DNA from: Sphagnum magellanicum
Lineage: Eukaryota; Streptophyta; Sphagnopsida; Sphagnales; Sphagnaceae
Length of the DNA stretch: 64,000 bases
NCBI GenBank assembly: GCA_021904315.1
Contig: CM038919.1
Coordinates: 14,129,666-14,193,665, forward strand
Direction of reading: 5' to 3'
The notes under the pieces are model-generated. The model saw nothing but the letters and a program-made list of their open reading frames with translations, was not told the origin of the DNA and searched no databases. The translations under genes and the position numbers were made by a program. Position 1 is the stretch's first letter. The number at the start of each line of letters is the position of its first letter. Below are positions 11,392 to 22,163 of this stretch, piece after piece.

Positions 11392-13614
11392 TCAGGTAGC
11401 AATGCAAGTAACTCGGAGGACAGCTTGTGCTGTGATGGGTGAGAGTTTGTTAAGGCAGAATTGCTCCCATGGGTCTGTTTGCTTGAAGTCCAGATTAGCA
11501 GCCTCAAAGTCTGTTGTGGACTGAGCATCAGGAGAACATTTGCAGTATGCTGTATGGAGGTCTAATACAAGCTTGCGAGCAGCCTCACGAGCTTCTGGGA
11601 GTCTGTCATTCAACTGTGCAGCTGCAAGTTGAATGAGTGGCTCCATTCCATACTGCTTGATTCCATCCAATCCCTGAGAAACAGTATCCAAGTGTCAACT
11701 TACAGCAGAGCAGCTCTTATGCTGAGACATGGTGCACAATGGTGACAAGCCAGAGACCAAATTTCAGAATCATCATTGCTCAACTGACTTATTTGGCAAC
11801 AAAAAGCTTTGGCCTCTATGGTGGACGAAGGGAGGTTAAACTAGAAAGGACTGTTGAGAAAGCAGTCCCAATTCAAGTGAGCAGAAAGAATGCTTGGCAG
11901 GTCCCAATTGGGTTTTGGGTTATCTATTGTCACAACAAAAACTACAAGCAAAGATTCGAAGCCATGTATGTGCAGAAGGGACATACCAGCCTTGACACAG
12001 AGTTATACATACACATTGCTGCTTTAGCACGCACTCGTGGATTCCGGTGACTGACATAAGGCTGCAGTTTCTGCAACATGGGTTGGGGAGAAATTGATGT
12101 TGTCATGCCTATGAGAGTTCTTTCTGCTTCCTCACACACAAAACGCTTGTCCTGGGATGATTTCAGCAGAAGCTGAAGCAACTGCAAAGACACATTAATC
12201 ATTTATCAGATCTTCACAAATGGAGCTACTATAGTGGAGCACTTTTCATAGGAATGGCAAGTATTATCTATCTCACTTTAAAAAGGATAGAAAGGTCCAA
12301 GGTTCCAAGAACCCCAGTTCTACAGAGACTTGTAAAACTGGAACTGAGGACACCACCAGACACAATATTAGCTTACACATTGCAGCAGCAATGCAGAGAA
12401 TTCTGGTAACATAGAGCCATATCAGCAGTTTCCTTGTGCAAATTCAGCCAGACACTCTTCCAGAACCAAAACAGATGGTCATACCAGTGGATCCAACAAG
12501 TCAAGGAGTTGATCTTGGTAGGCCTTGAACATGTCTGTTGATGTCATGAGAGCTGTCTTGCATAAAGCACTCCTTGGGTTCTTAACAGACTTGATAACCA
12601 AATCCACCACTGCACCTCTGTCCACATGCAATCATCTCAGAGGGCATGTTAATCAACCTTGGTGTTAATGAGAAAACACTCACTAGAATTTGTTGAGCTT
12701 GAAATTCAAGTTTTACATAACATTACAAACTGCCTCTTTGTCAATAAAGCTTTCAATGGGCATACAACTTGAGGTGCCAGTGACTGGTGCTGTCATTATT
12801 GCAATTGACCCATGGCAATGAAGTTTAGAAGAAATCTCTTTCAATTCCAGACTAAATATACATATAGAATTGCATGGTGTGCACTTACAGGATAGGGATT
12901 AACAAATCCGCATGGAAGATAGAAAGCTGCCGGGTATGGGTCAATGCCTCACAAACCACAAGCCACTCCTTGGAATCCAGTCTTTCCAGCAATGTCTATC
13001 ATGAACAAACCACAATCAGGGCTAGTATTAGAGCAGCCCCAGAAATGTCCACAGGCAAATGCAACATCAGGCTTTTAGAAGCTAATATTGTTCGTGAAAA
13101 AGACATTAAATTGGAATGAGGTTCTCACAAACCAGCTTGTAGAAGAATGCTACACTGCTGTGCGGTTACGGAAACCACTGCACTTTTTCCTTTTCTTTCA
13201 AATGACAAGAAAGCAATGCAGAGCGCTCCATTGCTGATTGAACAACACTTGCATAGAATTGCTTCGCAGTTGCATTTGGCCAGCCTTAACGAGAGTCGAG
13301 ATGGAGAACAAGAGGGCCAGATAGTTTACCATCACTTGAGTATCAACATCAGCCAAATCCTTGAGATCGTCTGACACGATGTACTCGAGTTCTGCAGGGC
13401 CAGGCTCCGTGGGAACTTCCATTTCGACATTCGATACAATGGCGGGCCTGGGAGCAAGAGTCGGCTGAAAATAGTCGTCCGCTCTCCTGTGCAAGTCCAA
13501 GTTTTCGTCGTTCGGACCTGACAACACCACTTTCATTACTCTTTTCTTGGCGCTGTTACTGCGTCTCTCTGTCAGGGGCACAGCATTCACGTTTCTGAGT
13601 GCCGTATGAGACAT
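11392..13614 (-). CDS. TOG/CLASP-N-type ARM-repeat protein
   Basis: Five coding exons join in frame on the minus strand: 13330-13614, 12889-12995, 12485-12617, 11987-12181 and 11392-11673 (1002 nt, 333 residues). All junctions are GT-AG and the phases agree. The N-terminal 80 residues look disordered (MSHTALRNVNAVPL), followed by a helical-repeat domain: LLERLDSKEWLVVCEALT, VKNPRSALCKTALMTS, LLLKSSQDKRFVCEEAERTL, HRNPRVRAKAAMCM, QLNDRLPEAREAARKLVLDL, and a C-terminal LSPITAQAVLRVT. This is the pattern of the small plant ARM-superfamily proteins related to TOG domains of CLASP and TOGARAM/crescerin, which bind tubulin. The Arabidopsis relatives are of similar length as I recall them. A cytoplasmic microtubule role is inferred from the family. 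ATG 13614 is chosen because MSHTALRNVN resembles the relatives' start; an in-frame ATG exists at 13749. Confidence 0.85.
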
Positions 13615-15057
13615 GTGAGCCTCTCCTTTTCGGATCCCTTTCTTGCTGCTGCTGCTGGTGGATACAAAACAAAATGAGCCTATGTACAGAGAGAGATGCA
13701 CCGATTCGAACTTCTGGTATTCCACAGGCGCAGATATGCTCTTCAGCAAAAGTAGGAGCAGGAGGAAGTGAATGCCTCAACGAGCTGATGCAAACCTGGA
13801 GGGGAAAAAACCAGTGGCACAGATAATAAGACAAACAAGAATGGAATTCCTAGACAATATCTTCAAAGCTCTGGATGCAAAGGTAGAGGAAAGCCACCAA
13901 AGACTGCGCGTCCATCAGCGAGACTAACATAAAACTGCTGATGAGAAAGATAATGCAATGGATCTGAAACAAGTCACAATATATACAACGAGCTGCAAGC
14001 CAGAATCAGACAGCCAGAGCACAATATCTGCCAAGCGGGACAACGATAGATTCGTGCGCGCGCACATACGCACCAAGAATTTCTCGCCGGAAACGGAATG
14101 CAGGCTGATGCGCTCTCTCACCGAAACAGGGGGAGAATCAGGGGGAGACTTGAGAAGAACTCCACAGCAGAACCTGTTGCAGAACAGAAAAGAAAAGAGA
14201 AGAAAAAGCTAAGCAAAGGCGAGCATTCTTCAGCTACAGAAAGAGAACCTGCAAGAAGCATACAGAAACAACCGAGGAAAGGTAGAAAAAGGCCAAAAGA
14301 GTGCGCATCAGAAACGAGAGACAGAAGAGATACACAAACGGCAGCAGAACAATTCTGACAAAGTGAGCACTGCGAGCGATGGGGCCAAATGTGTTGAAGC
14401 GAAAGTTGTAACAAACGGCACTTGCCAGAATCGGAATGGAACGCACGGTTCTCTGATGACCGTGACAGCAAGAGTTCAGCAACTTTTCTGCGAGCGAGGA
14501 AGAGAGGATGCGGGTGGGAGGAAGGTGAGGTAACAAGCAAGATAGCTTAATAATAGGCTGTTTGGCGACGGCGGACGGGCGGGTGGGCGAGAACAAGAGG
14601 GAGACGAAACGAGGGCCCCAACGGTACGAAATAATGGCGCGCTCAGGCATCGGCCGCTCGCCGATCGCCGATCGTCCGAGGAAAGGACACAGGCTGCGAG
14701 GTGGACTGCTTTGCGGCTCGTTGCAGCTCCAGTGCCGTTGTGACAAAAAAGGAGTGGTACTAATCTTAGGCCTGAGTGACACCAGTTCCGTTCTGCATGA
14801 AGTTGAGCCCATTCTCTAGTTACTAAACCTAGTGCACAACAAGCTTGGGTCAAAAAACAAATTCACCCATGTAAGTTTTTTTCCCCTCTGTTTTCTTTTT
14901 TGCTTTTTATTTTTGGTGTGTTTTCTTTCTGATTTTTTTAATTCTCTTTTTCTTAAAACTATGTTCTTCTTTTTTATTCTTTTTTTTCTGTCTTTTTCAA
15001 AACAATGTTTATATTTTGTCATTTCTGTTTTTTTAATAAATTTTTTGGCCTAATCTT
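13615..15057. other. 5' flank/leader of the TOG-protein gene and pyrimidine-rich DNA
   Basis: GC-richer than the intergenic average from 13615 to 14820, fitting promoter and untranslated leader of the minus-strand gene. The open frames here on both strands are low complexity (Arg/Lys- or Ser/Leu-rich) and match no family. From 14860 to 15050 the plus strand is T-rich. Confidence 0.4.
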
Positions 15058-15060
15058 ACA

Positions 15061-15155
15061 GCTGGAGTGAACCAGCACCCACCAGTGCACCAGTTGGACC
15101 GTTCTCTCCTCTGGATGGCTGGAGTGAACCAGCAGCCACCAATGCACCAGTTGAG
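15061..15155. repeat. Duplicated 40-bp unit related to the 9.3-kb repeat
   Basis: Two copies of GCTGGAGTGAACCAGC followed by (A/C)CCACCA(A/G)TGCACCAGTTG start near 15061 and 15119. The GCACCCACCAGTGCAC core is the reverse complement of sequence at about 9337-9352. Confidence 0.6.
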
Positions 15156-15249
15156 GATGAGGCAGTTGAAGCCGTTTTGGGGATGAACCAAAAACACATC
15201 GTCCCTGCCCAAAGTTTTTTTTTCCCCGTTTCTTCTCTGCCCCAAAAAT

Positions 15250-15335
15250 TTTCCCTCCTACCTACCTCCCTCCCACCTACCTCCCCCTTCTTATTTACGT
15301 CTCCCCCCTCCTACCTCCCACCTACCTCTCACTTC
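15250..15335. repeat. CTACC-rich simple repeat
   Basis: Pyrimidine-rich run of CCTACCTCCC-type units directly upstream of the minisatellite. Confidence 0.6.
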
Positions 15336-15449
15336 ATCACCAAACCCCGAGAGTTGTTGGAGCAGGAGAAGAGGGGGAGCAGAGCGTAGCTGGAGCGAGA
15401 GAAGGACCTTCGAAGTGCCTGAAGTGGGACCCACATGGGACCTAGAGCG

Positions 15450-17215
15450 GGAGCTTCATGGTAAGCTCCCTTCAGCCCTTTTTTCTTTCTTTGGTTGCAA
15501 CTCAGCATAGAAGGCGATGGCAGCTTTATTGTCGTCGCCTTCTTCCTTTTGTTTTGTTGCACCGAGGAAAAGAACGCAACGACAACAAAACTACCATTGC
15601 CTTTTTTTTTTTTTTTTTTATTGTAGCAAAAAAAAGAAGGCAACGGCAGTGTTGCTGCCATCGCCTTCTTCATTTATTTTTCTTTGGTTGCAGCTCAATT
15701 CAAAAGGCGACTGCAGCAACGCTGTTGTCACCTTCTTTTTCTTTTTTTTTCTTTGGGTGCAGTTCAACAAAGAAGGCAACAACAACAATATTGTTGTCGC
15801 CTTTTTTTTTTTCCTTTGGGTGCAGCTCAACAAAGAAGGTGACGACAACGTTATTACCATCGCCTTCTTCTTTTTCTTTTCATTGGGTCTAACTCAACGA
15901 AGAAGGCAATGGCAGCAACGTTGTTGTCACCTTATTTTTTTTCTTTGGGTGTAGTTCAGTGAAGAAGGCGACGGCAGTAACGCTGCCATCGCCTTCTTCT
16001 GTTTTTTTTCTTTGGGTGCAGCTCAACGAAGAAAGCGACGGCAACAATGTTGTTGTCGCCTTTTTTTTTTCTTTGGGTGCAGCTTAGCGAAGAAGGTAAC
16101 CCCAACGTTGCTGCCATCACCTTTTTTTTTTCTTTGGGTGCAGCTCAGCGAAGAAGGCGACAACAACTTTGTTGTCGTCACCTTTTTTTTTTCTTTGAGT
16201 GCAGCTCAGCGAAGAAGGCGACGACAACTTTGTTGTTATCACCTTTTTGTTTTTTTTTTTGGGTGCAGCTTAGTGAAAAAGGCGATGGTAACGTTGCTAT
16301 CATCACCTTTTTTTTTTTTTTTTCTTTGGGTGCAGCTTAGCGAAGAAGGCGATGATAGTTGTCGTCACCTTTTTTTTTTTTTTTTTTGGGTGTAGCTCAA
16401 CGAAGATGGTGATGGCAGCAAAGTTACCATTGCCTTCTTCGTTTTGTTTTCCTACAACGAGGAAAAAAAGGTGATGGTAGTGTTGCTGGCATCGCCTTCT
16501 TTTTTTTGTTTTGTTGTAGCGAAGAAAAGAAGGTGACAACAATTTTATCGCCTTCTTCTTCTTCTCTTTTGTAGCAGCACGGAGTGCGACAACAGCATGG
16601 CTATCGTCGCCTTCTGTTTTCGTTTTGCTACAACAAACAAGGCATTATTGCTATCTCCTTCCTTTCTTTTTTTTTTGTTGGAGCTCAGAAGCCAACGACA
16701 CCAAAGCGAAAAGGAAAAAAAAAAGAAGAAAACAGAAGGCGACGACAACTTTGTCGCCTTCTTCTTATTCTCTTTTGTTACAGTGCGGAGTGCGACGACA
16801 GCATGGTTGCTGTCGCCTTCTATTTTTGTCTTGCTACAACAAAAAAAAGGCATTGTTGTTGTCTCCTTCCTTTTTTTTTTCTTTTTTTTTGTTGGAGCTC
16901 AGAAGCCGATGACACCAAAGTGAGGAGGAAAAAAAAAATAAAAAAAACAGAAGGCGACGGTAGCTTCTGTTTTTTCTTTTTTTTTGTTATAACGCAAAGT
17001 CGCCTTCTGGTTTTATTTTGTTATGGTTTCATTGAAGCAAAGAAGAAGAAGAAGACGACAGCTTCCATCACCTTCTTCAATGGCTTTGCCGCAAGAAATT
17101 GGCGACCTGTGCCTTTTTTTTGGTGGTTTTGCTACGAAGAAGGTGACGGCAACAATGTCGTCGCCTTCTTCTATGATGGTGGTGATGTGAAGAAGGCGAT
17201 GGCAATAGGCGATTA
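15450..17215. repeat. Minisatellite of ~63-bp units containing GC-rich palindromes and poly-T
   Basis: The clearest part, about 15680-16440, has at least twelve units of 59-69 bp. Each reads: a T-rich run, CTTTGGGTGCAGCTCA, (A/G)CGAAGAAGGCGACG, a short centre, then GTTGTCGCC or a variant. The GGCGAC...GTCGCC halves can pair, so every unit can form a small hairpin between poly-T runs. Flanking parts (15485-15680, 16440-17200) carry more diverged units. A longer direct duplication of about 210 bp lies inside it (16565-16775 and 16780-16990, both with GCGGAGTGCGAC or CACGGAGTGCGAC, ACAGCATGG, and GTTGGAGCTCAGAAGCC). Long open frames through it are low-complexity by-products. Confidence 0.85.
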
Positions 17216-17940
17216 ACAATTAACAATATAATGGTGGTTTTTTTGTTTAGGTTGAAAGTTATAATGGTTAGGAGAAGGAGATTGAAGAAAAATGATGGTG
17301 GTGATTTGGAAGTTCATAAGCAAAATGTTGTTTCATCAAATTAAGCGATTATCGAGGAAACTATTATTTCATCAAATCAATTGCAAATTGTTGTTTTTTC
17401 ACATCAAACAATTGTGAACAAATTGTTACTTCTTCATATCTGCCAATTGGTGAGCAAAATGTTGCTCCATCAGAATTGAGACCTGAAGAGCAAAATGTTT
17501 TTTCATCAGATATGAAAATTGGAAATTGATGTATCAAGCAATCTATGTGGATTAGAATTAATAAGGATGACAATTAGTAATGTAGATTGAAAATTTTGAT
17601 TGAAAAATGATGGATTAAATTGTTTTAGAATTTACATATATTAAATTAAATGTAGATTAAAAAAATTGTACAAGTTTTTTTACATTCAATTATATCTGTA
17701 CCTTCTATCATTTGATGGAAGGTGCGGGATTTTTTTTGTCAAAATTTTTTTACTACAATACCTGAAAGCAGTTAAAGTTTGTAGGAATTATATTTGATTG
17801 TGTGATTTTATGTTTTGTAATACCTACACTCTGTTTTTGAACACTTTATGTGTAAGGTTTTAGGGTTAGGGTTTTTTAATTACAAAATAATGATTTATTT
17901 TTTGATATTTTTTTATTTAGGTCCGGAACTTGAAACTGAC
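17216..17940. other. AT-rich DNA with short GTT-rich repeats
   Basis: Repeated fragments such as CAAATTGTT, GAGCAAAATGTT and TTTCATCA occur at 17330-17520. A telomere-like AGGGTTAGGGTTTT lies near 17858. No gene is recognised. The left end of the CACTA element is probably lost in or near here. Confidence 0.35.
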
Positions 17941-17979
17941 TAGGTTTCTTAGCCACCGGCACCCCCTTGTCCACCTAAT

Positions 17980-18300
17980 TTGGTTCAAAAGGACAAAAAA
18001 TGGATAAAGGTTGGGTCAAAATGGAAGTGTAAAATTAGCACTTGCATTGTCGCATATTGTGCCAAATGGTTGTTGACCAAACATTTGAAGGAAGTGCATG
18101 GCTTAGTGGCAGAAAAGGCCAAACCTAAAAGGCCTTCAATTTTTGCAGGAGGTCTTCAACATCAAGACCATGTTAAAATGAATGCTTGCATTTTGGGAAA
18201 TGCCCAAGCTATGCAAAGGCATAATGATCAAAAGGTTGCTAGTTGTGCACGTGCTAAAGCAGAGAAGGAGTGGGTAAAGCTGGTAGCTATTTCAAAATAA
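17980..18300 (+). pseudogene. Zinc-finger-like N-terminal fragment of the CACTA element
   Basis: 106-residue frame with WKCKISTCIVAYCAKWLLTKHLKEVHG, split here as WKCKISTC and LLTKHLKEVHG: a C-x4-C-x12-H-x4-H arrangement that could be a C2H2-type finger. After the stop, related coding-like sequence continues to about 18600 (ARGVGSVARDATSRMEKDED), interrupted by a stop. Placement upstream of the DUF4218 remnant suggests it belongs to the same element, as a DNA-binding or accessory part. Function is inferred only. Confidence 0.4.
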
Positions 18301-18939
18301 TGTCCACCATTCCCAAAACCAGCTTTGGTCAAATTAGCTTTAAAACAACTATTGCAGGTGTTGGGTTTGATTGCCCGGGGTGTGGGAAGTGTGGCTCGAG
18401 ATGCAACATCACGAATGGAAAAAGATGAAGATTTACAAGAAATGATTCGATCCACTCGTTGTGTATATGCGCGATAATTGAAAAAGGCATGGGATGTAAA
18501 AAATTGGGATCGAGAGTCCAATAAAACAAATCGAATAAATGAATTGACAAATGTATTGGATTTTCATGAATCTACAATGATTCATGGAAAGTAAGAAACA
18601 ATAATAATCAACGTTATTTTTTTTTATAATTTTGTTTCATCCAAGGTGTGTCAAGGTTTAATTTGGTGGTTTTGGGTGTTTATAGGGTTGAGGAAACAAC
18701 AAAGGAAAAGTTTGTTACAAATGCAGTTCAAGTTGAGATGCAACGTCGCCATTTTTACACTGCTCGTCATGCAACAAAGGTTGCAAATGTAGCAGATGCT
18801 TACTGAACTAAACACGAGATTATAGATACTAATATGGTTTAGGGTTTTCATTTTATATAGTTAGCTAGGTTTTTTCAAGCCTTTTATTTTTTGGACTAGC
18901 CATGATTAGCATGTTTTAATGCAACAACTAATGCCTTTA

Positions 18940-19479
18940 GCTCTAAGGGGCCTAATGGATCTTCATGTACATTTAAGTTTGATGCGCCTCAATTGAGTGT
19001 ATCGTAGCATATGTGCAAAAGTTTGGGATCCAATTGACCTACCAACCCTAAGGGAGGATGTAGTAATCACTTTTAGCATGCTTGAATGGGAATTCTCGGG
19101 AGCATTTTTTGATGTGATGTCACATTTAACATTGCATATTGTAGAAAAACTAGACATTTGTGGCCTAGTTCATATTCGTTGGATGTACCCAATAGAACAA
19201 GCTATGAAGGTTTTCAAAGGTTATGTACGTAATAGGTCAAGTCCAGAGGCTTCCATGGCAAAAGGTTACATTTTGGATGAGACAATTGGGTTTGTCACTG
19301 AATATCTACAAGATTTCTACCATGTTCGACGCAAAATCTGGGATGCAGATGAAGAGGAGGGGGTTTATGGTGAAACTGTGGAAGGGGCTGCCACAAAGTT
19401 GATTTTGGACCCTGTAGCACGAGATGTGGCACATCAATATGTTATCACAAATGTGGCATGTTTAGCACCATGGGTTTAG
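18940..19479 (+). pseudogene. CACTA transposase DUF4218-like domain
   Basis: LPTLREDVVITFSMLEWEF, FFDVMSHLTLHIVEKLDICG, HIRWMYPIEQAMKVFKGYVR, NRSSPEASMAKGYILDE. This follows the DUF4218 signature (FFD-M-HL-VHL, G-V-YRWMYPFER, LK-YVRN-A-PEGSIAE-Y--EE). A stop lies between LSLMRLN and VYRSICAK at about 18996. The frame ends at 19479 after HQYVITNVACLAPWV, which resembles the usual linker toward DUF4216. Confidence 0.8.
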
Positions 19480-19499
19480 TACACAACCCTTAACCCCTT

Positions 19500-19964
19500 A
19501 AACCCTTGTTGGAAAATTGTAAAGAGGTCATAGATGCATGGGTAAATTACTTTATTACTGAACAACTAGCTAAAATTAATAAACTTAATGTGGGGCTTGG
19601 CTATTGGGGGTGCATCATGCATGAGCAGGAAACAAATCGGATAAGGCAATTAAGAGCAGAATTTGAAGGACAATGGCGGAGGGGGCATAGAACGACAAGC
19701 AAGCATGTGGAGTTTCCATTAGAGCTCCAAGAGGTGCAAAACTTGGCAAGTTAGATGCGTGAAGCAATTCGGAGCCATGTCACACAAGGGGGTGTGCTTG
19801 AAGACCAAGATGCACTCCATCTATCAGTTTTGCCATCCATTTTTGCTTCAAGGTACACAAAAATGAAAGCATATGGAAATCATTACAAAGTTTTTATAGA
19901 TACCTATGGCAACACAAGTGCCACATACAATTATGCAGTTGTGTCAATTTTCCATCAAAAGTAA
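19500..19964 (+). pseudogene. CACTA transposase linker region between DUF4218 and DUF4216
   Basis: Two short frames (19506-19754, 19755-19964) separated by a stop: HEQETNRIRQLRAEFEGQW and YTKMKAYGNHYKVFIDTYGNTSATYNYAVVS. They keep the spacing expected between the two domains of CACTA proteins, where a fixed linker leads into DUF4216. Not identifiable by itself. Confidence 0.5.
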
Positions 19965-19967
19965 CAA

Positions 19968-20476
19968 TTGACAGAGGGTATGAGACTTGGGGCACTTCAA
20001 TATGTGGGGATATTGAAGGACATAATTTTGCTAGACTATGGCCCTATATCCCAACCAGTAATATTGTTCAAATGTGATTGGGTAAGAAATGGATTAGATA
20101 GATGGGGAAATGCCACATATAGGCGCGATAATGATGGGTTTTTGTTGGTAAATTTTCAACAATTGAAAGCACAGGTTGATGAACCTTATGTATTTCCAGC
20201 CTAGGTGTAGTAGGTTTTTATGTAGATGACCTTGACATGCTAGGATGGAAGGTTGTCCTCCACAAAGAACGGAGGTCCAAACGCATCCTAGTATCTGATA
20301 GTGATGAAGTTACCATGCTAGACAACTTAATTAGAGTAGATGTGCCTCTAGAAATTTTAAAGGTACCAAGGAACATGGCACTTGTTGGTGCAATTGAATT
20401 GACTAGAGCTAATGCAATTTTAGGTGCTGAAGAGCTTCAAAGGTCATCTAGTGATGATGAAGTTGGCCTTGAATGA
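19968..20476 (+). pseudogene. CACTA transposase DUF4216-like domain
   Basis: LQYVGILKDIILLDYG, VILFKCDWVRNGLDRW, RRDNDGFLLVNFQQLK, DEPYVFPA, then after a stop YVDDLDMLGWKVVLHKERR. This matches DUF4216 (YYGVL-DI-ELDY----V-LFKC-WVD, D--GF--VNF, EPFVLASQ, VFYV-D---W-VVLH). The frame is broken at 20203. The tail ends with an acidic, serine-containing stretch (RSSSDDEVGLE). Confidence 0.8.
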
Positions 20477-21339
20477 ATAGTTGTTTTATGGGGAATAACA
20501 TCTCCTCATCACTAGGTTATATCATTAGTCATTATTGTGTTTCACATCTACTAATGTCAACCCTATCTAATATCTAATCACCACATACTTTGGAACCAAC
20601 TCATGCATTACATGGACTATAAGGTGTATATGTGCCATGAGACCCTCATGTGTACTCGATAATTATTGGAATAAAATAGATTATTTCCACATGTCAAACC
20701 CACATATTGTAATCATGAGGGGATTAATTGGACCTTATTGTTGAATACACATATACATTATTTTGTTTCATCAAGTGATGAACTATTGTAAGTAAAATTG
20801 AAATCTTCCATTGTTAGTTGTTTTCTAAATGTTTGTGGAGCAAGCTACTAAAAGTTGGGGATAGATCCACTATTTTAGGTAGGTGGCAATATAGATTAGG
20901 TTATTTTTCACCTATATCTAAAACCTTATGAATGGGGTTGTCATTTGTAGGCAACCCTAATCCTAAACATGCCTATAATAAATGTGTACCTAGCCTACCA
21001 AAAGACCATAGTTGGCCTATCTTGGTTGCACATGCAACTATGAATATATGCATATCAAATATATACGTTAGAAATCATCCAAAAGTTGGGATGAAGGTGA
21101 TCATAGTTGCACCATTGTTGCATACACACCCAAAAAGGGGGGAAAAATCCATTGCAATTCCATTAAAAGACCCTGCATAGTTACATGCAACCGGTAGTTG
21201 CATCCCAGTTGCAAACATGGTGGTTGCATATGACATAATTTCTAGTAGTGTCACCAAGTTTGATTTCATAATTTTGACACTTAAAATGTGAACAATATTA
21301 TTGAATTTTTGGTGGGTACATATTGTTGTTATAAAAAGA

Positions 21340-21415
21340 GGTTTGGAAGGAAAATTCAATTGAATGCGTTCAAACTTGGGCCAATGACATAGGGTACATT
21401 AGTGTTTAATGAGTT
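21340..21415. repeat. Single arm of the 6.95-7.95-kb inverted-repeat family
   Basis: GGAAGGAAAATTCAATTGA followed by CTTGGGCCAATGACATAGG closely resembles 7868-7932. No partner arm is seen nearby. Confidence 0.45.
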
Positions 21416-21699
21416 TTTATCATAGATTTAAAAAAAATAAAAATATTATGAGTATAAAAATGAATAAACATTATAGTTGCACAATATTATTAGTTATGTA
21501 TCATTACTTGATATGTTGTAATGATCTACATAGAAATAATAAATTACATGTGTATTGAACATAAACATCAATTAGTACTAACATATATTTAAAATTTTCT
21601 TAAACTTTATTTTGAAATTAGAGTTTAATATTTATACGTACAAAAAAAACCATTCATTTATACAAATAAAATTTACATGTAATTTAACGTTATCATAAT

Positions 21700-22163
21700 T
21701 TTAAATAAATATTACAATATTATATGTTTAAAATTAAAGTTGCTTATTAGTTGTTTAACCTAGTTGAAAGAAATAGTTGCAAACAAGATTGTATTTCATC
21801 CATCTTTTAGTACATTTTAGCATCCAAAATAGTTGAACACTAGTCAATGTTTTGACTGTGTGCCAACTAAAGAACCTCAGATGCCAAGAATATTTCAAAA
21901 TGACCCCTTAGTTGAAACATGTTTCACATTGTTTATTAACATAGTTGGAAGTTCAACTTGGAGACATTGTTGATACCCGAAATATTTGGCAAATGACAAC
22001 CTAGTTGAAAAATGCTTTCAACTATGTACCAATATTGTAAACAAGTCAATTTAATTGGTAATTGTCATAATTGCATTTAAAAATTAAAAAAATCTAGTTG
22101 AAACATAGTTGCAAATGTCATGTAATTGAAAACTTTTGGTTAGAAAAAGGGGTTTTCTACTAA
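21700..22163. mobile_element. CACTA-type subterminal region and mutated terminus
   Basis: Many TAGTTG(A/C)A motifs in both orientations between 21730 and 22130, ending in GGGGTTTTCTACTAATG. The reverse complement, CATTAGTAGAAAACCCC, resembles the CACTAGTAGAAA ends of plant CACTA elements with one C-to-T change. Confidence 0.4.

Larger units (their letters stand above)
17941..21250 (+). mobile_element. Degenerate CACTA/En-Spm transposon remnant
   Basis: Carries, in order, a C2H2-like fragment (17980-18300), a DUF4218-like domain (about 18940-19480) and a DUF4216-like domain (19968-20480). DUF4218 and DUF4216 together are characteristic of plant CACTA transposase proteins. The right end is TTTCTAGTAGTG at 21239-21250, the reverse complement of the classic CACTACTAGAAA terminus. 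It is preceded by GTTGCA-type subterminal repeats (21185-21235). I did not find a matching left terminus, nor the catalytic Transposase_21 domain, so the element is not autonomous. A second terminus-like sequence at about 22163 may be the real right end. Confidence 0.75.

Noticed and set aside
14098..14853. Overlapping long frames on both strands, including a 192-codon minus frame
   Set aside because: Serine/leucine- or arginine-rich by-products of GC-richer DNA in the 5' flank of the TOG-protein gene. No homology or splice structure seen.
15458..17216. Several long open frames (up to 210 codons) on both strands
   Set aside because: They are low-complexity translations (Phe, Ser, Lys, Ala) of the tandem repeat, present in all frames, with no family signature.
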